Assembly (NCBI RefSeq): GCF_029892095.1 | Contig: NZ_JARZAE010000004.1 | Location: 7,006,001-7,070,000 of the forward strand | Direction: 5' to 3' | Length of the DNA stretch: 64,000 bases | Source of the DNA: Kitasatospora sp. MAP12-44 | GTDB taxonomy: Bacteria; Actinomycetota; Actinomycetes; Streptomycetales; Streptomycetaceae | Position numbers and translations under genes: made by a program | Shown here: positions 15,776 to 24,793 of the stretch, in pieces | How positions within the stretch are numbered: the stretch's first letter is position 1 | Layout of the letters: the number at the start of each line of letters is the position of its first letter | The notes under the pieces: model-generated | Database searches by the model: none | What the model was told of the DNA's origin: nothing | What the model saw: the letters and a program-made list of their open reading frames with translations, nothing else

Positions 15776-17266
15776 CTAGTGCACTCCCAGCCACTCCTTG
15801 ACGGGGGTGAGCGCGAAGTACACGACGAACACGGCGGTCAGGATCCACATCAGCGGACCGGGCTCGCGCCACTTGCCCTTACCGGCCTTGATCACAACGT
15901 AGGTGATCACACCGGCGGCGACACCCGCCGTGATGCTGTAGGTGAACGGCATCAGCACGGCGGTCAGGAAGGCCGGGATGGCGACCTCGCGGTCGCTCCA
16001 GTCGATGTGGCGCGCCTGGCTCATCATCATCGAGCCGATGACGACCAGCGCGGCGGAGGCGACCTCGACCGGCACGACGCCGGCCAGCGGGGAGAAGAAG
16101 AGCATCAGGGCGAACAGGCCACCGGTGACCACCGAGGCGAGGCCGGTGCGCGCACCGTCACCGACGCCGGTGGCGGACTCGACGAAGACTGTCTGGCCGG
16201 AGGCCCCGGAGAAGCCGCCGATCACACCGCCGGTGCCGTCGATCAGCAGGGCCTTGCTGAGCCCGGGCATCCGGCCCTGCTTGTCGGCCAGGCCGGCCTC
16301 GGTGCCGACGCCGATGATGGTGGCCATCGCGTCGAAGAAGCCGGCCAGCACCAGGGTGAAGACGGCGACCGAGGCGCTGATCGCGCCCATGCCCTTGCCG
16401 CTGAACGCACCGAAGATGTCGACGTGGCCGAAGAGGCCGAAGTTCGGAGCGGCGACGGGGTTGCCGGGCCACTTCGGGACGGAGCTGGTCCAGGCGGTCG
16501 CGGGCAGCTTGGCCACGGCCTGGACGATGAAGGCGAGGACCGTGCCGCCGACGATGCCGATCAGGATCGCCCCGCGGGTGTTGCGGGCGAGCAGCACGAA
16601 GATGCTCAGCAGGGTCACGCAGAAGATCAGGACGGGCCAGCCGGTGAGGGTGCCGGCGGGGCCGAGCGAGACGGGCGGCCCGTACGGGTCCGGGCCGTGG
16701 TGCACAAAGCCGGCCTTGACCAGGCCGATCATCGAGATGAAGAGGCCGATGCCGATGGTGATCGCGTGCTTGAGCGGCAGGGGTATGCCGTTCATGATCT
16801 TCTCGCGCAGGCCGGAGACGACCAGCAGCACGATCAGCAGACCGTAGATGATGCACAGGCCGAACGCCTGTGCCCAGGTGGTGTGCGGGACCACGATCGC
16901 GGAGACCGCACCGGAGACGCTCAGCCCCGCGGCGGCGGCGAGCGGCACGTTGCCGACCACGCCGAGCAGGATGGTGGTGACCGCCGCGGCCAGCGCGGTG
17001 GCGGTGGTCAGCTGACCGGTGTTCAGGTGGAAGCCGGTCTTGTCGGCGCCGCCGAGCAGGATCGGGTTGAGCAGCAGGATGTAGGCCATCGCCATGAAGG
17101 TGGTGAGGCCGCCACGCATTTCATTGCCGAAGGTCGAGCCTCTGGCGGAAATCTTGAAGTACGCATCGAGCGCGTTCTTCGGTGGGGTTTCCGAGGGCGG
17201 CGTGGGGGTGCCGGCCTGGGCGGGGATCTCTTCAGTGGTGCCTGGCTCCGTGGGGATCCGGGACAT
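15776..17266 (-). CDS. AzgA/PbuG-type purine (hypoxanthine/guanine) permease
   Basis: The 496-residue protein has a hydrophilic N-terminus and about twelve membrane segments. RGSTFGNEMRGGLTTFMAMA followed by YILLLNP is the hallmark of the AzgA-like branch of the NCS2 nucleobase transporters. These import hypoxanthine, guanine or adenine by proton symport. MSRIPTEPG at 17266 follows GGGAG at good spacing and is preferred to an ATG 12 nt upstream. Placed between xanthine dehydrogenase and XdhC, it would supply purine bases for oxidation to xanthine and urate. Hairpins on both sides suggest its own transcript. Confidence 0.88.
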   Translation of the reverse strand: MSRIPTEPGTTEEIPAQAGTPTPPSETPPKNALDAYFKISARGSTFGNEMRGGLTTFMAMAYILLLNPILLGGADKTGFHLNTGQLTTATALAAAVTTILLGVVGNVPLAAAAGLSVSGAVSAIVVPHTTWAQAFGLCIIYGLLIVLLVVSGLREKIMNGIPLPLKHAITIGIGLFISMIGLVKAGFVHHGPDPYGPPVSLGPAGTLTGWPVLIFCVTLLSIFVLLARNTRGAILIGIVGGTVLAFIVQAVAKLPATAWTSSVPKWPGNPVAAPNFGLFGHVDIFGAFSGKGMGAISASVAVFTLVLAGFFDAMATIIGVGTEAGLADKQGRMPGLSKALLIDGTGGVIGGFSGASGQTVFVESATGVGDGARTGLASVVTGGLFALMLFFSPLAGVVPVEVASAALVVIGSMMMSQARHIDWSDREVAIPAFLTAVLMPFTYSITAGVAAGVITYVVIKAGKGKWREPGPLMWILTAVFVVYFALTPVKEWLGVH

Positions 17267-17465
17267 GTCCACTCCCAAGGTTCAAAGGGGATTGGGGTGG
17301 GCGAGCCGACCATGGCGTCAAGGCAGACGGCGTGGGGGACTTGCTCGGCTCACGAGGTGCACTCTGTAGTGCCTGCGGTGCGGGGTGGAGCGCACCGCTG
17401 CAGAGCCCCGGCGTGGGAGAGGCAGCGGGATGGTGCACTACGAAACTGCGTGTTGGGTGGTGCAC

Positions 17466-17502
17466 CCCCGGGGCGGTGGGGAAGACGGTCACCGCCCCGG
17501 GG
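17466..17502 (-). terminator. Hairpin after the xanthine dehydrogenase operon
   Basis: A 13-bp perfect stem (CCCCGGGGCGGTG at 17466-17478, complement at 17490-17502) has an 11-nt loop. It begins 16 nt beyond the stop codon of the molybdenum subunit. Confidence 0.75.
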
Positions 17503-17517
17503 AGGTTGGGGGTGGGG

Positions 17518-19878
17518 CTAGAGCGTCCCGGTGAGGTGCTCCGGCCGGACCGGGATCCGGTTGAGAGCGATCCCCGTGGCCTGGCGGATGGCGGCCACGA
17601 TGGACGGGGTGGCCGAGACGGTGGGGGCCTCGCCGACGCCGCGCAGCCCGTAGGGGGCGTTCGGGTCGGGCAGTTCCAGCATGTCCACCGGGATCGGCGG
17701 GACGTCCAGGATGGTGGGGATCAGGTAGTCGGTGAAGGAGGCGTTGCGGACCTTGCCGTCCTTGACGATGATCTCCTCCATCACCGCGAGGCCGAGCGCC
17801 TGGGTGCAGCCGCCCTGGATCTGGCCGATCACCGAGAGCGGGTTCAGCGCCTTGCCGACGTCCTGAGCGGCCGTCAACTCGACCACCTTGACCAGGCCCA
17901 GCTCGACGTCCACGTCGACCACCGCGCGGTTGGCGCAGAAGGTGTACTGGACGTGGCCGAAGCCCTGCCCGGTCTCCTTGTCGAACGGGACGGTCGGGCG
18001 GTGGTGGTGCTCACGCGTCAGGTCGATCGCGTCCTCGCCCAGCAGGTCGACCATCGAGACCAGCACACCGGCGGACTCCGAGACCACCTTGCCGCCGATC
18101 AGCGACAGGTCGTTGTGGGTCCAGCCGTAGCGCTTGCGGCCCTTCTCGATCAGCGCCTGGGCCACTGCCTCCGCGGCGTACTTGACCGCGCCGCCCGTCA
18201 TGTAGGTCTGCCGCGAGGCGGAGGTGGAGCCGGCCGAGCCGACCTCGGTGTTGGCCGGGTGGATGGTGACCTGCTCGACGCCCAGCTCGGTGCGGGCGAT
18301 CTGGGCGTGCACGGTGATGCCGCCCTGGCCGACCTCGGCCATCGCGGTGTGCACCATGGCGACCGGCTCGCCGCCGATGACCTCCAGGCGCACCCGGGCG
18401 GTGGAGTAGTCGTCGAAGCCCTCGGAGAAGCCGACGTTCTTGATGCCGACCGAGTAGCCGATGCCGCGCACGATGCCCTCGCCGTGCGAGGTGTTGGACA
18501 GCGCGCCGGGCAGCGTGCGGACGTCGAGGTTGGCGAGGTCCAGCGGCGGCGGCAGCGGCATGTCCTTGACCCGCTGCAGCAGCTCGGCGACCGGGGCCGG
18601 CGAGTCGATGACCTGGCCGGTGGGCATCGAGTCGCCCTCCGACATCGCGTTCAGCTGGCGCAGCTCGACCGGGTCCATGCCGAGGGCGGCGGCGAGCTTG
18701 TCCATCTGCGTCTCGTAGCCGAAGCAGGCCTGGACGGCGCCGAAGCCGCGCATCGCGCCGCAGGAGGGGTTGTTGCTGTAGAGCGCGATCGCCTCCATCC
18801 GCACGTTCGGGATGTTGTACGGGCCGTGGCCCAGCGACGCGGCGTTGCCGACCACGGCGGGGGAGGCGGAGGCGTACGCGCCGCCGTCCAGCACCAGCCG
18901 GGCGTCCGCGTAGACGAGCTTGCCGTCGCGGGTGGCGCCGTGCTCGTAGTACATCTTCGCGGGGTGGCGGTGGACATGGCCGAAGAAGGACTCGTCACGG
19001 GCGTAGACGATCTTGACCGGCTTGCCGGTGCGCTGCGCCAGCAGGCAGGCGTGGATCTGCATCGACAGGTCCTCGCGGCCGCCGAAGGCGCCGCCGACAC
19101 CGGCGAGGGTCAGCCGCAGCTTCTCCTCCGGGATGCCGAGCACGGGGGCGACCTGCTGGCGGTCCACGTGCAGCCACTGGGTGGCGACGTAGAGGTCCAT
19201 GCCGCCGTCCTCGGCGGGCACGGCCAGGCCGGACTCCGGGCCGAGGAAGGCCTGGTCCTGCATGCCGACCTCGTAGTGGCCGCTGACCACCACGTCCGCC
19301 AGCGCGCGGATCTCGTCGGTCACGCCGCCGCCGTGCACCAGCTTCTGGCTGTGGCAGATGTTCCCGTGGCCGTGCGACTTGAACTCGTGCGGCTCGTGGA
19401 CGTAGCCGTACACCTCGGGGTTGAGGCACTGCTCCTCGGTGGTGATCGGGGTGAGTACCTCGTACTCGACCTTGATCTTCTTCACCGCGCGGCGGGCCGT
19501 CTCCGGGTGGTCGGCGGCGACGATCGCGATCGCCTCACCGTGGTAGCGGACCTTGTCGATGGCCAGCGCCGGCTGGTCCTGGATCTCCAGGCCGTAGAAC
19601 TTGGAGCCCGGGATGTCCTCGTGGGTGAGCACCGCGTAGACGCCGGGGAGCTTGAGCGCCTCGGAGATGTCCACGCTGAGGATGTTGGCGCGCGGGTGCG
19701 GTGAGCGCAGCGCCATGCCCCAGAGCATGTCCTCGTGCCACAGGTCCGAGGAGTAGGCGAACTCGCCCTTGACCTTCAGCGTGCCGTCCGGACGCAGCGG
19801 CGAGCCGCCGATGCCGTCCTTGCTGCCGGTGCGGATGTCCTGCAGGTTCTTCTGACCGGCGATCGTACGAGTGCTCAT
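17518..19878 (-). CDS. Xanthine dehydrogenase, molybdenum-binding subunit
   Basis: The 786-residue protein matches the large subunit of three-component xanthine dehydrogenases. The N-terminal a/b hammerhead domain is followed by Moco-binding segments: GVGGAFGGREDLSM, SCGAMRGFGAVQA and AEVGQGGITVHAQ. The C-terminal GVGEAPTVSATP contains the catalytic Glu. It hydroxylates hypoxanthine and xanthine. The start at 19878 overlaps the 2Fe-2S subunit stop (ATGA), so the operon runs FAD subunit, 2Fe-2S subunit, Mo subunit, all coupled. Bacillus calls this subunit PucD, and naming across species is inconsistent. It needs the XdhC encoded further downstream. Confidence 0.92.
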   Translation of the reverse strand: MSTRTIAGQKNLQDIRTGSKDGIGGSPLRPDGTLKVKGEFAYSSDLWHEDMLWGMALRSPHPRANILSVDISEALKLPGVYAVLTHEDIPGSKFYGLEIQDQPALAIDKVRYHGEAIAIVAADHPETARRAVKKIKVEYEVLTPITTEEQCLNPEVYGYVHEPHEFKSHGHGNICHSQKLVHGGGVTDEIRALADVVVSGHYEVGMQDQAFLGPESGLAVPAEDGGMDLYVATQWLHVDRQQVAPVLGIPEEKLRLTLAGVGGAFGGREDLSMQIHACLLAQRTGKPVKIVYARDESFFGHVHRHPAKMYYEHGATRDGKLVYADARLVLDGGAYASASPAVVGNAASLGHGPYNIPNVRMEAIALYSNNPSCGAMRGFGAVQACFGYETQMDKLAAALGMDPVELRQLNAMSEGDSMPTGQVIDSPAPVAELLQRVKDMPLPPPLDLANLDVRTLPGALSNTSHGEGIVRGIGYSVGIKNVGFSEGFDDYSTARVRLEVIGGEPVAMVHTAMAEVGQGGITVHAQIARTELGVEQVTIHPANTEVGSAGSTSASRQTYMTGGAVKYAAEAVAQALIEKGRKRYGWTHNDLSLIGGKVVSESAGVLVSMVDLLGEDAIDLTREHHHRPTVPFDKETGQGFGHVQYTFCANRAVVDVDVELGLVKVVELTAAQDVGKALNPLSVIGQIQGGCTQALGLAVMEEIIVKDGKVRNASFTDYLIPTILDVPPIPVDMLELPDPNAPYGLRGVGEAPTVSATPSIVAAIRQATGIALNRIPVRPEHLTGTL

Positions 19879-20360
19879 TCGGAGGCACCTGCCTTCTGGC
19901 ACTGGCGGGCGGAGGCGAGCCGCACCGCGTCCATGATCTTCTCGTAGCCGGTGCAGCGGCACAGGTTGCCGCTGAGCGCCTCACGGATGTCCGTGTCGCT
20001 CGGCTGCGGCTCGCGCTCCAGCAGGTCGTGGGTCTGCACCAGCAGACCGGGGGTGCAGAAGCCGCACTGCACGGCGCCGGCGTCGATGAACGCCTGCTGC
20101 ACCGGGTCCAGGCCGTTCTCGTCGGCCAGACCCTCGACGGTGCGGACCTCGCGGCCCTGCACCTGGCCGGCCGCGACCAGACAGGAGCAGACCGGCGTGC
20201 CGTCCAGGTAGACCGTGCAGGAGCCGCATTCGCCCTGCTCGCACGCGTTCTTGGAGCCCGGCAGACCCACCCGCTCGCGCAGCACGTACAGGAGGCTCTC
20301 GCCCTCCCAGACGTCGTCCGCCTCGACCGGCTTGCCGTTGGCGGTGAAAGTGACCCTCAT
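19875..20360 (-). CDS. Xanthine dehydrogenase, 2Fe-2S subunit
   Basis: The 161-residue protein has two 2Fe-2S domains. The N-terminal plant-type cluster uses ACEQGECGSC and PVCSC. The C-terminal four-helix domain uses QCGFCTPG and LCRCTGY. It carries electrons from the molybdenum subunit to the FAD subunit. The ATG at 20360 opens at MRVTFTANG, as in the family, and overlaps the FAD-subunit stop by ATGA. A start at 20396 would lie inside the upstream gene and is rejected. Confidence 0.93.
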   Translation of the reverse strand: MRVTFTANGKPVEADDVWEGESLLYVLRERVGLPGSKNACEQGECGSCTVYLDGTPVCSCLVAAGQVQGREVRTVEGLADENGLDPVQQAFIDAGAVQCGFCTPGLLVQTHDLLEREPQPSDTDIREALSGNLCRCTGYEKIMDAVRLASARQCQKAGASE

Positions 20361-21247
20361 GCCGCGCTCCTGATCTGCTTGCTGTAGTCGTTCCACGTCC
20401 AGGTCAGGGTGCGCCGCGCCATCACGGCCAGCGAGTGCCGGCGGTAGTCGGCGGTACCACGGACGTCGTCGATCGGCGAGGCAGCGGCCTTCACCAGCTC
20501 ACCGAACTGCTGGATCACCTCGGCGCCCAGCAGGTCGCCGGACTCCCACAGACCGCGCTCGGCGAGCACGCCCTGCAGGAACTCCTCGGCGGCCACGGCC
20601 CGGCGCGGCGTGGGGGCGGCGGAGCCGATCCCGGTGCCGACGGTGCCGTTCTTGGGGTGCAGCGCGAAGCCGAAGGCGCAGACCGCGATGACCATCGCGT
20701 TGCGGGTGCCGATCTTCGAGAACTGCTGCGGGCCGTCGGCCACCGGGATGTGGACGCGGCGGATCAGCTCGTCCTTCTCCATGGAGTTGCGCTTCACGCC
20801 GACGTAGAAGTCGTCGATGGCGATCAGCCGGGTGCCGCGGGCCTGCGAGGCGACCTCGACGAAGACGTCGCGCCCGGCCGCCAGCAGCGCGGGGTGCGCG
20901 TCGCCGGCGGGGGAGGCCCCGCCCAGGTTGCCGCCGACACCGCCGCGGTTGCGGATCTGCGGGGAGCCGACGGTGTGCGAGGCGAGCGCCAGACCCGGCA
21001 GCGGCTCGGAGAGCTCGTTGATGATCCGGGTGTAGGGCACCGAGGCGCCGAGCTGCACCACGCCGTCGGCGATCTCCCACTGGGACAGCTCGGTGATGCG
21101 GTTCAGGTCGAGAATCGCGGATGGCCGGTGCACGTCGAAGTTCATCTCGACCATCACGTCCGTGCCGCCCGAGATGGGCAGCGCGGTCGGGAACTCAGCC
21201 TTCGCCGCGAGCGCCTCGTCCCACGTAGCGGGCCGCAGGAACTCCAT
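20357..21247 (-). CDS. Xanthine dehydrogenase, FAD-binding subunit
   Basis: The 296-residue protein has the FAD-binding motifs of the CO/xanthine dehydrogenase medium subunit: PISGGTDVMVEMN, and RNRGGVGGNLGGASPAGDA with the conserved GGN. A C-terminal substrate-type domain follows. It passes electrons to NAD+. It is the first gene of the xdh operon and stands divergent from pucR across a 451-bp gap that must contain the regulated promoter. Confidence 0.92.
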   Translation of the reverse strand: MEFLRPATWDEALAAKAEFPTALPISGGTDVMVEMNFDVHRPSAILDLNRITELSQWEIADGVVQLGASVPYTRIINELSEPLPGLALASHTVGSPQIRNRGGVGGNLGGASPAGDAHPALLAAGRDVFVEVASQARGTRLIAIDDFYVGVKRNSMEKDELIRRVHIPVADGPQQFSKIGTRNAMVIAVCAFGFALHPKNGTVGTGIGSAAPTPRRAVAAEEFLQGVLAERGLWESGDLLGAEVIQQFGELVKAAASPIDDVRGTADYRRHSLAVMARRTLTWTWNDYSKQIRSAA

Positions 21248-21698
21248 GCGGGTGTCTCCTCAAGTCGTCGGTGTCGCCGGAACCGTGCGGGGCGTCGCCC
21301 ACTCGGGGGCATCAGCGCGAGATTCCAAACCTTCGGTGTTCGGACTCTGCACCGGAGCGTTGCCGTGGCGTTGAGTCCTGGTCACCGGGGTGTGTCCGGC
21401 GGCGTGTGGCCAGTGAACCGCTGCGGGCCCACCTGGAGGCAGTCACCGATGGCATGAAGCCCTTGCCTCACGGTCGCCCGGCATCCTGTACGTTCCTCTA
21501 AGGGAGACGAATCCCCTGCTGAGCGGATTTCCAACCGCCCCTTACGACCGTAATCCGGCCGTGACGACGAAGCTACGGCGCTGTGACCCGGCGGAGTGCT
21601 GATACGTAAAACCCATTGCCCGAACTCGGGCACACTGTGAGCCCCCAACTCCCTCCCCTACCGCCCCTTGTTCAGTGTTCAGACAAAGGAGTCCGCGG
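21248..21698. promoter_or_regulatory. Divergent xdh-pucR promoter region
   Basis: This 451-bp gap between two divergent genes has no convincing reading frame. A relatively A+T-rich part (about 21490-21690) lies on the pucR side. A ribosome binding site (AAAGGA) precedes pucR, and a short direct repeat TTCAGTGTTCAG lies at 21671-21682. By analogy with other pucR loci the PucR target should be here, but no site could be assigned. Confidence 0.45.
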
Positions 21699-23291
21699 AT
21701 GCGCGTCCGTGACCTGCTCGCCCCTGGAGCCCCGAGACTGCGGCTGCTGGCCGCCGAGGACGAGCTCGACCGACAGGTCAGCGGTGTCATGACCACGGAC
21801 CTGCACGACCCGGGCCGCTACCTGCACGGGGGAGAGCTGGTGCTCACCGGGATGCTCTGGCGCACCGCGCCGGAGGACTCCGAGCGCTTCGTCCGCACGC
21901 TGGCGGCCGGTGGGGCGGTCGCGCTGGCGGCCGGCGAGGCCGAGGTCGGCCCGATCCCCGAGGACCTGATCGAGGCCTGCCGACGCCACCGGATGCCGCT
22001 GCTCGCGGTGCCGGACGACGTCGCCTTCAGCTCGCTCACCGAGTTCATCGGCCGCCAGGTCTCCGCCGACCGGGCCGCCGACCTGGCTGCCCTGGTCGAC
22101 CGGCACCGGCTGCTGGTCTCGGCGGCCGGCGGCGGCGGTCTGGACGCCGTCCTCGACCTGCTCGGCGGCGACCTCGACCTGGACTGCTGGGTGCTCACGC
22201 CGACCGCCCGGGTGGTCGCCGGACCAGCCGACCACCTCTCCGCCGAGGCCCGCGACCAGCTGGTCCGCGCTCACCTCGCCGCCCAGCGCCAGCGCCGCCG
22301 CCCGCCGCACCGGGCCCGCCTGGTCTCCGGCGCCTACTCGCTGCTGCCCGCCGCCGTCGACCCCGCCCACGAGGCCCCGCTCTCCGACTGGGTGCTGGTG
22401 GTCGCCGGGGACGTCACCGAGTGGACCGCCAAGCGCCAGCAGCTCGCCGAGAACCTGGCCCGACTGGTCGCCGCCGAGCGCACCCGCCGCGACGAGAGCC
22501 GCCGGTTGCGCCGCCGCCTCGCTGACGAGGTGCTGACGCTGCTTCAGCGCGACGCCGACCCCGCCGAGATCAGCCGCACGCTCTACGCCTCCTCGGCGAT
22601 GGCCGCCAGGTACGAGCGCGCGGTGCCAAGACCCGAGGAGCCGGAGGGCTCCTGGCTGGTCCTCAGCGCGGAGGGGACCGGCCTGCCCGACGGCGCCGTC
22701 CGCTCCATCCTGGAGGAAGCTCTGACCGACACCTCCGACCGCGCGCTGATCGCCGGCACCGCCACCGGCGCGGTGATCGTGCTGCCCGCGCCGGACGCCG
22801 CGGTGCCCGCCGACGCGCTGCGCGAGCTGCTCGCGCCGCTTGAGGCCGGGCTCGGCTCGGAGGGCCGGATCACCCTGGGCGTCTCGGCCCCCGCGCTGGA
22901 GGCCGGCGGTCTGCGCGGCGCGCTGGAGGAGGCTCGGCACGCTCGCCGGATCGCCGCCGCCCGGGTCGGCCGGGTCTGCGTCGCCGGACCCGAGGAGCTC
23001 GCCTCGCACGTGCTGCTGCTGGCCGCCGTCCCCGACGAGGTGCGCCGGGCCTTCCGCAGCCGGCTGCTCGACCGGGTGATCGCCTATGACATCGAGCACC
23101 AGGCCGACCTGGTGCGCACCCTGGAGGCGTTCCTGCGCTCGGACGGCTCCTGGACGCGCTGCGCGGCCCAGCTTCATGTACACGTCAACACCCTGCGCTA
23201 CCGGATCGGCCGGATCGAGGAGTTGACCGGGCGTGACCTCTCCCGCCTCGAGGACCGGGTGGACTTCTACCTGGCCCTGGAACTGGCCTGA
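21699..23291 (+). CDS. pucR: PucR family transcriptional regulator
   Basis: The 530-residue protein has the N-terminal PucR purine-catabolism domain (about 1-125). A GGDEF-like middle region of CdaR-type regulators follows (about 270-420). The C-terminal PucR helix-turn-helix includes AQLHVHVNTLRYRIGRIEEL. ATG at 21699 follows AAAGGA. PucR proteins control purine use in response to pathway metabolites. Its divergent position next to the xanthine dehydrogenase operon strongly suggests that operon is its target. Whether it activates or represses cannot be read from the sequence. Confidence 0.87.
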   Translation: MRVRDLLAPGAPRLRLLAAEDELDRQVSGVMTTDLHDPGRYLHGGELVLTGMLWRTAPEDSERFVRTLAAGGAVALAAGEAEVGPIPEDLIEACRRHRMPLLAVPDDVAFSSLTEFIGRQVSADRAADLAALVDRHRLLVSAAGGGGLDAVLDLLGGDLDLDCWVLTPTARVVAGPADHLSAEARDQLVRAHLAAQRQRRRPPHRARLVSGAYSLLPAAVDPAHEAPLSDWVLVVAGDVTEWTAKRQQLAENLARLVAAERTRRDESRRLRRRLADEVLTLLQRDADPAEISRTLYASSAMAARYERAVPRPEEPEGSWLVLSAEGTGLPDGAVRSILEEALTDTSDRALIAGTATGAVIVLPAPDAAVPADALRELLAPLEAGLGSEGRITLGVSAPALEAGGLRGALEEARHARRIAAARVGRVCVAGPEELASHVLLLAAVPDEVRRAFRSRLLDRVIAYDIEHQADLVRTLEAFLRSDGSWTRCAAQLHVHVNTLRYRIGRIEELTGRDLSRLEDRVDFYLALELA

Positions 23292-23300
23292 CACATGGCG

Positions 23301-23330
23301 GAGCCCGGGACGGCAGGCCATCCCGGGCTC
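23301..23330. terminator. Bidirectional hairpin between convergent genes
   Basis: A perfect 10-bp stem (GAGCCCGGGA at 23301-23310, complement at 23321-23330) with a 10-nt loop lies between the pucR stop and the esterase stop. It serves both. Confidence 0.85.
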
Positions 23331-23343
23331 TTGTGTGTGCCGG

Positions 23344-24471
23344 TCAGTGCTGGATCGGAATGATCGTCGTCAGCCACTTGAACACGTCGGGCACCAGCGG
23401 CTTCCAGACCGAGCCCGAGTGCGGCCCACTGGTCTCCACCAGGGTCACCGTGGTCGGCGCCTTCGCGGCCTTGGCGAGCGCCTCGCCGGACTCGTAGCCG
23501 TCGCCCTTGTTGCCGGTCTGGTAGAGCGCGACCTTCGGCGGGGTCTGGGCGTGCGTCAGGATGTACAGCGGGTTGGCCGTCTCCTTCAGCTGCGGGTCCT
23601 TCGCGGTCAGCGACTTGGACTCCTCACCCGGGTCGTTGTAGCCGGACATCGAGACCGCGGCGCGGTAGCGGTTCGGGTGCTCCAGGGCCAGCCGGTCGGC
23701 GCAGTGCGCGCCGGCCGAGTAGCCGGCCACCGCCCAGCGGTCGGAGGACGGGTCGGCCCGGAAGTTGTCCAGGATCATCTGCGGCACGTCCCGCGACAGC
23801 CAGGTGTCGGCGTTGACCTTGCCGGGCACGTCCGCGCAGCCGGTGTCGGTGTCGTTGCCCAGCAGCAGGGTGCGCGGCGAGACCAGGATGAACGGCGCCA
23901 CCTCGCCGGACTGCATCAGCGGCTTGAGCTGCTCGGAGACGTCCAGCGTGCCGAACCAGGTCTTGGAGGATCCGGGGAAGCCCGGCAGCAGCTCGACGAC
24001 CGGGAAGTTCTTGTCCTTGTACGCCGGGTCGTTGTACTGCGGCGGCAGCCAGACCAGCACCTCGCCGTCCACCCCGGACAGCCGGCCCTTGAGCTCGGTG
24101 GTCTGCACGTCGGCCGGCACCACGGGGTCACCGACACTCTTGAACTGCTGCAGCACCTTCGCCGCCTTGGCGTCGCCGCTGGTACCGCCCTGACCGCCCA
24201 GCGCGTCGCCCGGTGGCACCGGCACCGCCCGGACGTGGCTGCCGTCGCCGAGCAGGTCGTCCCAGCTGCCGTAGATGATGTTGGCGTTGTTCACCATCAC
24301 GAACACCATCGTCACGGCCGTGGCCTGGCAGAACAGCAGCATGATCAGTCTGGCCAGGGCCTGGACAGGCTTGGGGCCGCCGACCCGTCCCCAGAGCAGC
24401 ATGGCCACCGCGATGGAGACCGGCACCAGGATGATCGTGAGGATCAGAAAGGGCGTACCTGTCAGTTGCAT
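23344..24471 (-). CDS. Membrane-anchored alpha/beta hydrolase (esterase D/antigen 85-like fold)
   Basis: The 375-residue protein has two N-terminal membrane segments (about 5-27 and 40-62). An extracytoplasmic domain of the putative-esterase family (PF00756) follows: VLVWLPPQYNDP, VVELLPGFPGS, nucleophile Ser in AGYSAGAHCA, and a C-terminal His region (SGPHSGSVWKP). Relatives include the Corynebacteriales mycolyltransferases and many streptomycete secreted esterases. MQLTGTPF at 24471 begins right before the first helix. The frame to 24531 adds low-complexity sequence. A cell-surface esterase is likely, and the substrate is unknown. Confidence 0.78.
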   Translation of the reverse strand: MQLTGTPFLILTIILVPVSIAVAMLLWGRVGGPKPVQALARLIMLLFCQATAVTMVFVMVNNANIIYGSWDDLLGDGSHVRAVPVPPGDALGGQGGTSGDAKAAKVLQQFKSVGDPVVPADVQTTELKGRLSGVDGEVLVWLPPQYNDPAYKDKNFPVVELLPGFPGSSKTWFGTLDVSEQLKPLMQSGEVAPFILVSPRTLLLGNDTDTGCADVPGKVNADTWLSRDVPQMILDNFRADPSSDRWAVAGYSAGAHCADRLALEHPNRYRAAVSMSGYNDPGEESKSLTAKDPQLKETANPLYILTHAQTPPKVALYQTGNKGDGYESGEALAKAAKAPTTVTLVETSGPHSGSVWKPLVPDVFKWLTTIIPIQH

Positions 24472-24793
24472 CAAGTTCTCGTATCCGGGTCGCTGGCCGC
24501 CCGGACCCCGACGTGCCCGCGCGCTTTCCAAAGGGTGATGACGGCCGTCAACGCGTGATCGGTTGCCAGAACCTGGGAAAAAGCTGGGAACCGGATCAGC
24601 TGAGCTGGGAAGTCCATCAGATCACCGGCCCCTAGTCTGTCATCTGCCTGGGCGTCTGCCGCGCATGGCCCGGTCAACGTTCATGTACGCGCCGCCTGCC
24701 GGACACGGACGGTTACAGTCGCCGCATCGGCCCGTCCGTGCCCGTGAGCCCGTCCCCGTGAGCCCATCCCTGTGAGAAGGAGCCCTCGCCGTC
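24472..24793. promoter_or_regulatory. Divergent promoter region with a 5' leader repeat
   Basis: This 322-bp gap between the esterase and the ROK kinase must contain both promoters, though none could be assigned firmly. The kinase leader (about 24736-24776) holds three near-copies of a 13-14 nt unit, CCCGTCCCCGTGAG and variants, immediately before the AAGGAG ribosome binding site. Confidence 0.4.

Noticed and set aside
17182..19704. 840-codon open frame antisense to the xanthine dehydrogenase molybdenum subunit
   Set aside because: It is a mirror of a strongly supported gene in very G+C-rich DNA. The composition is His/Asp/Val/Arg-rich low complexity with no domain and no ribosome binding site.
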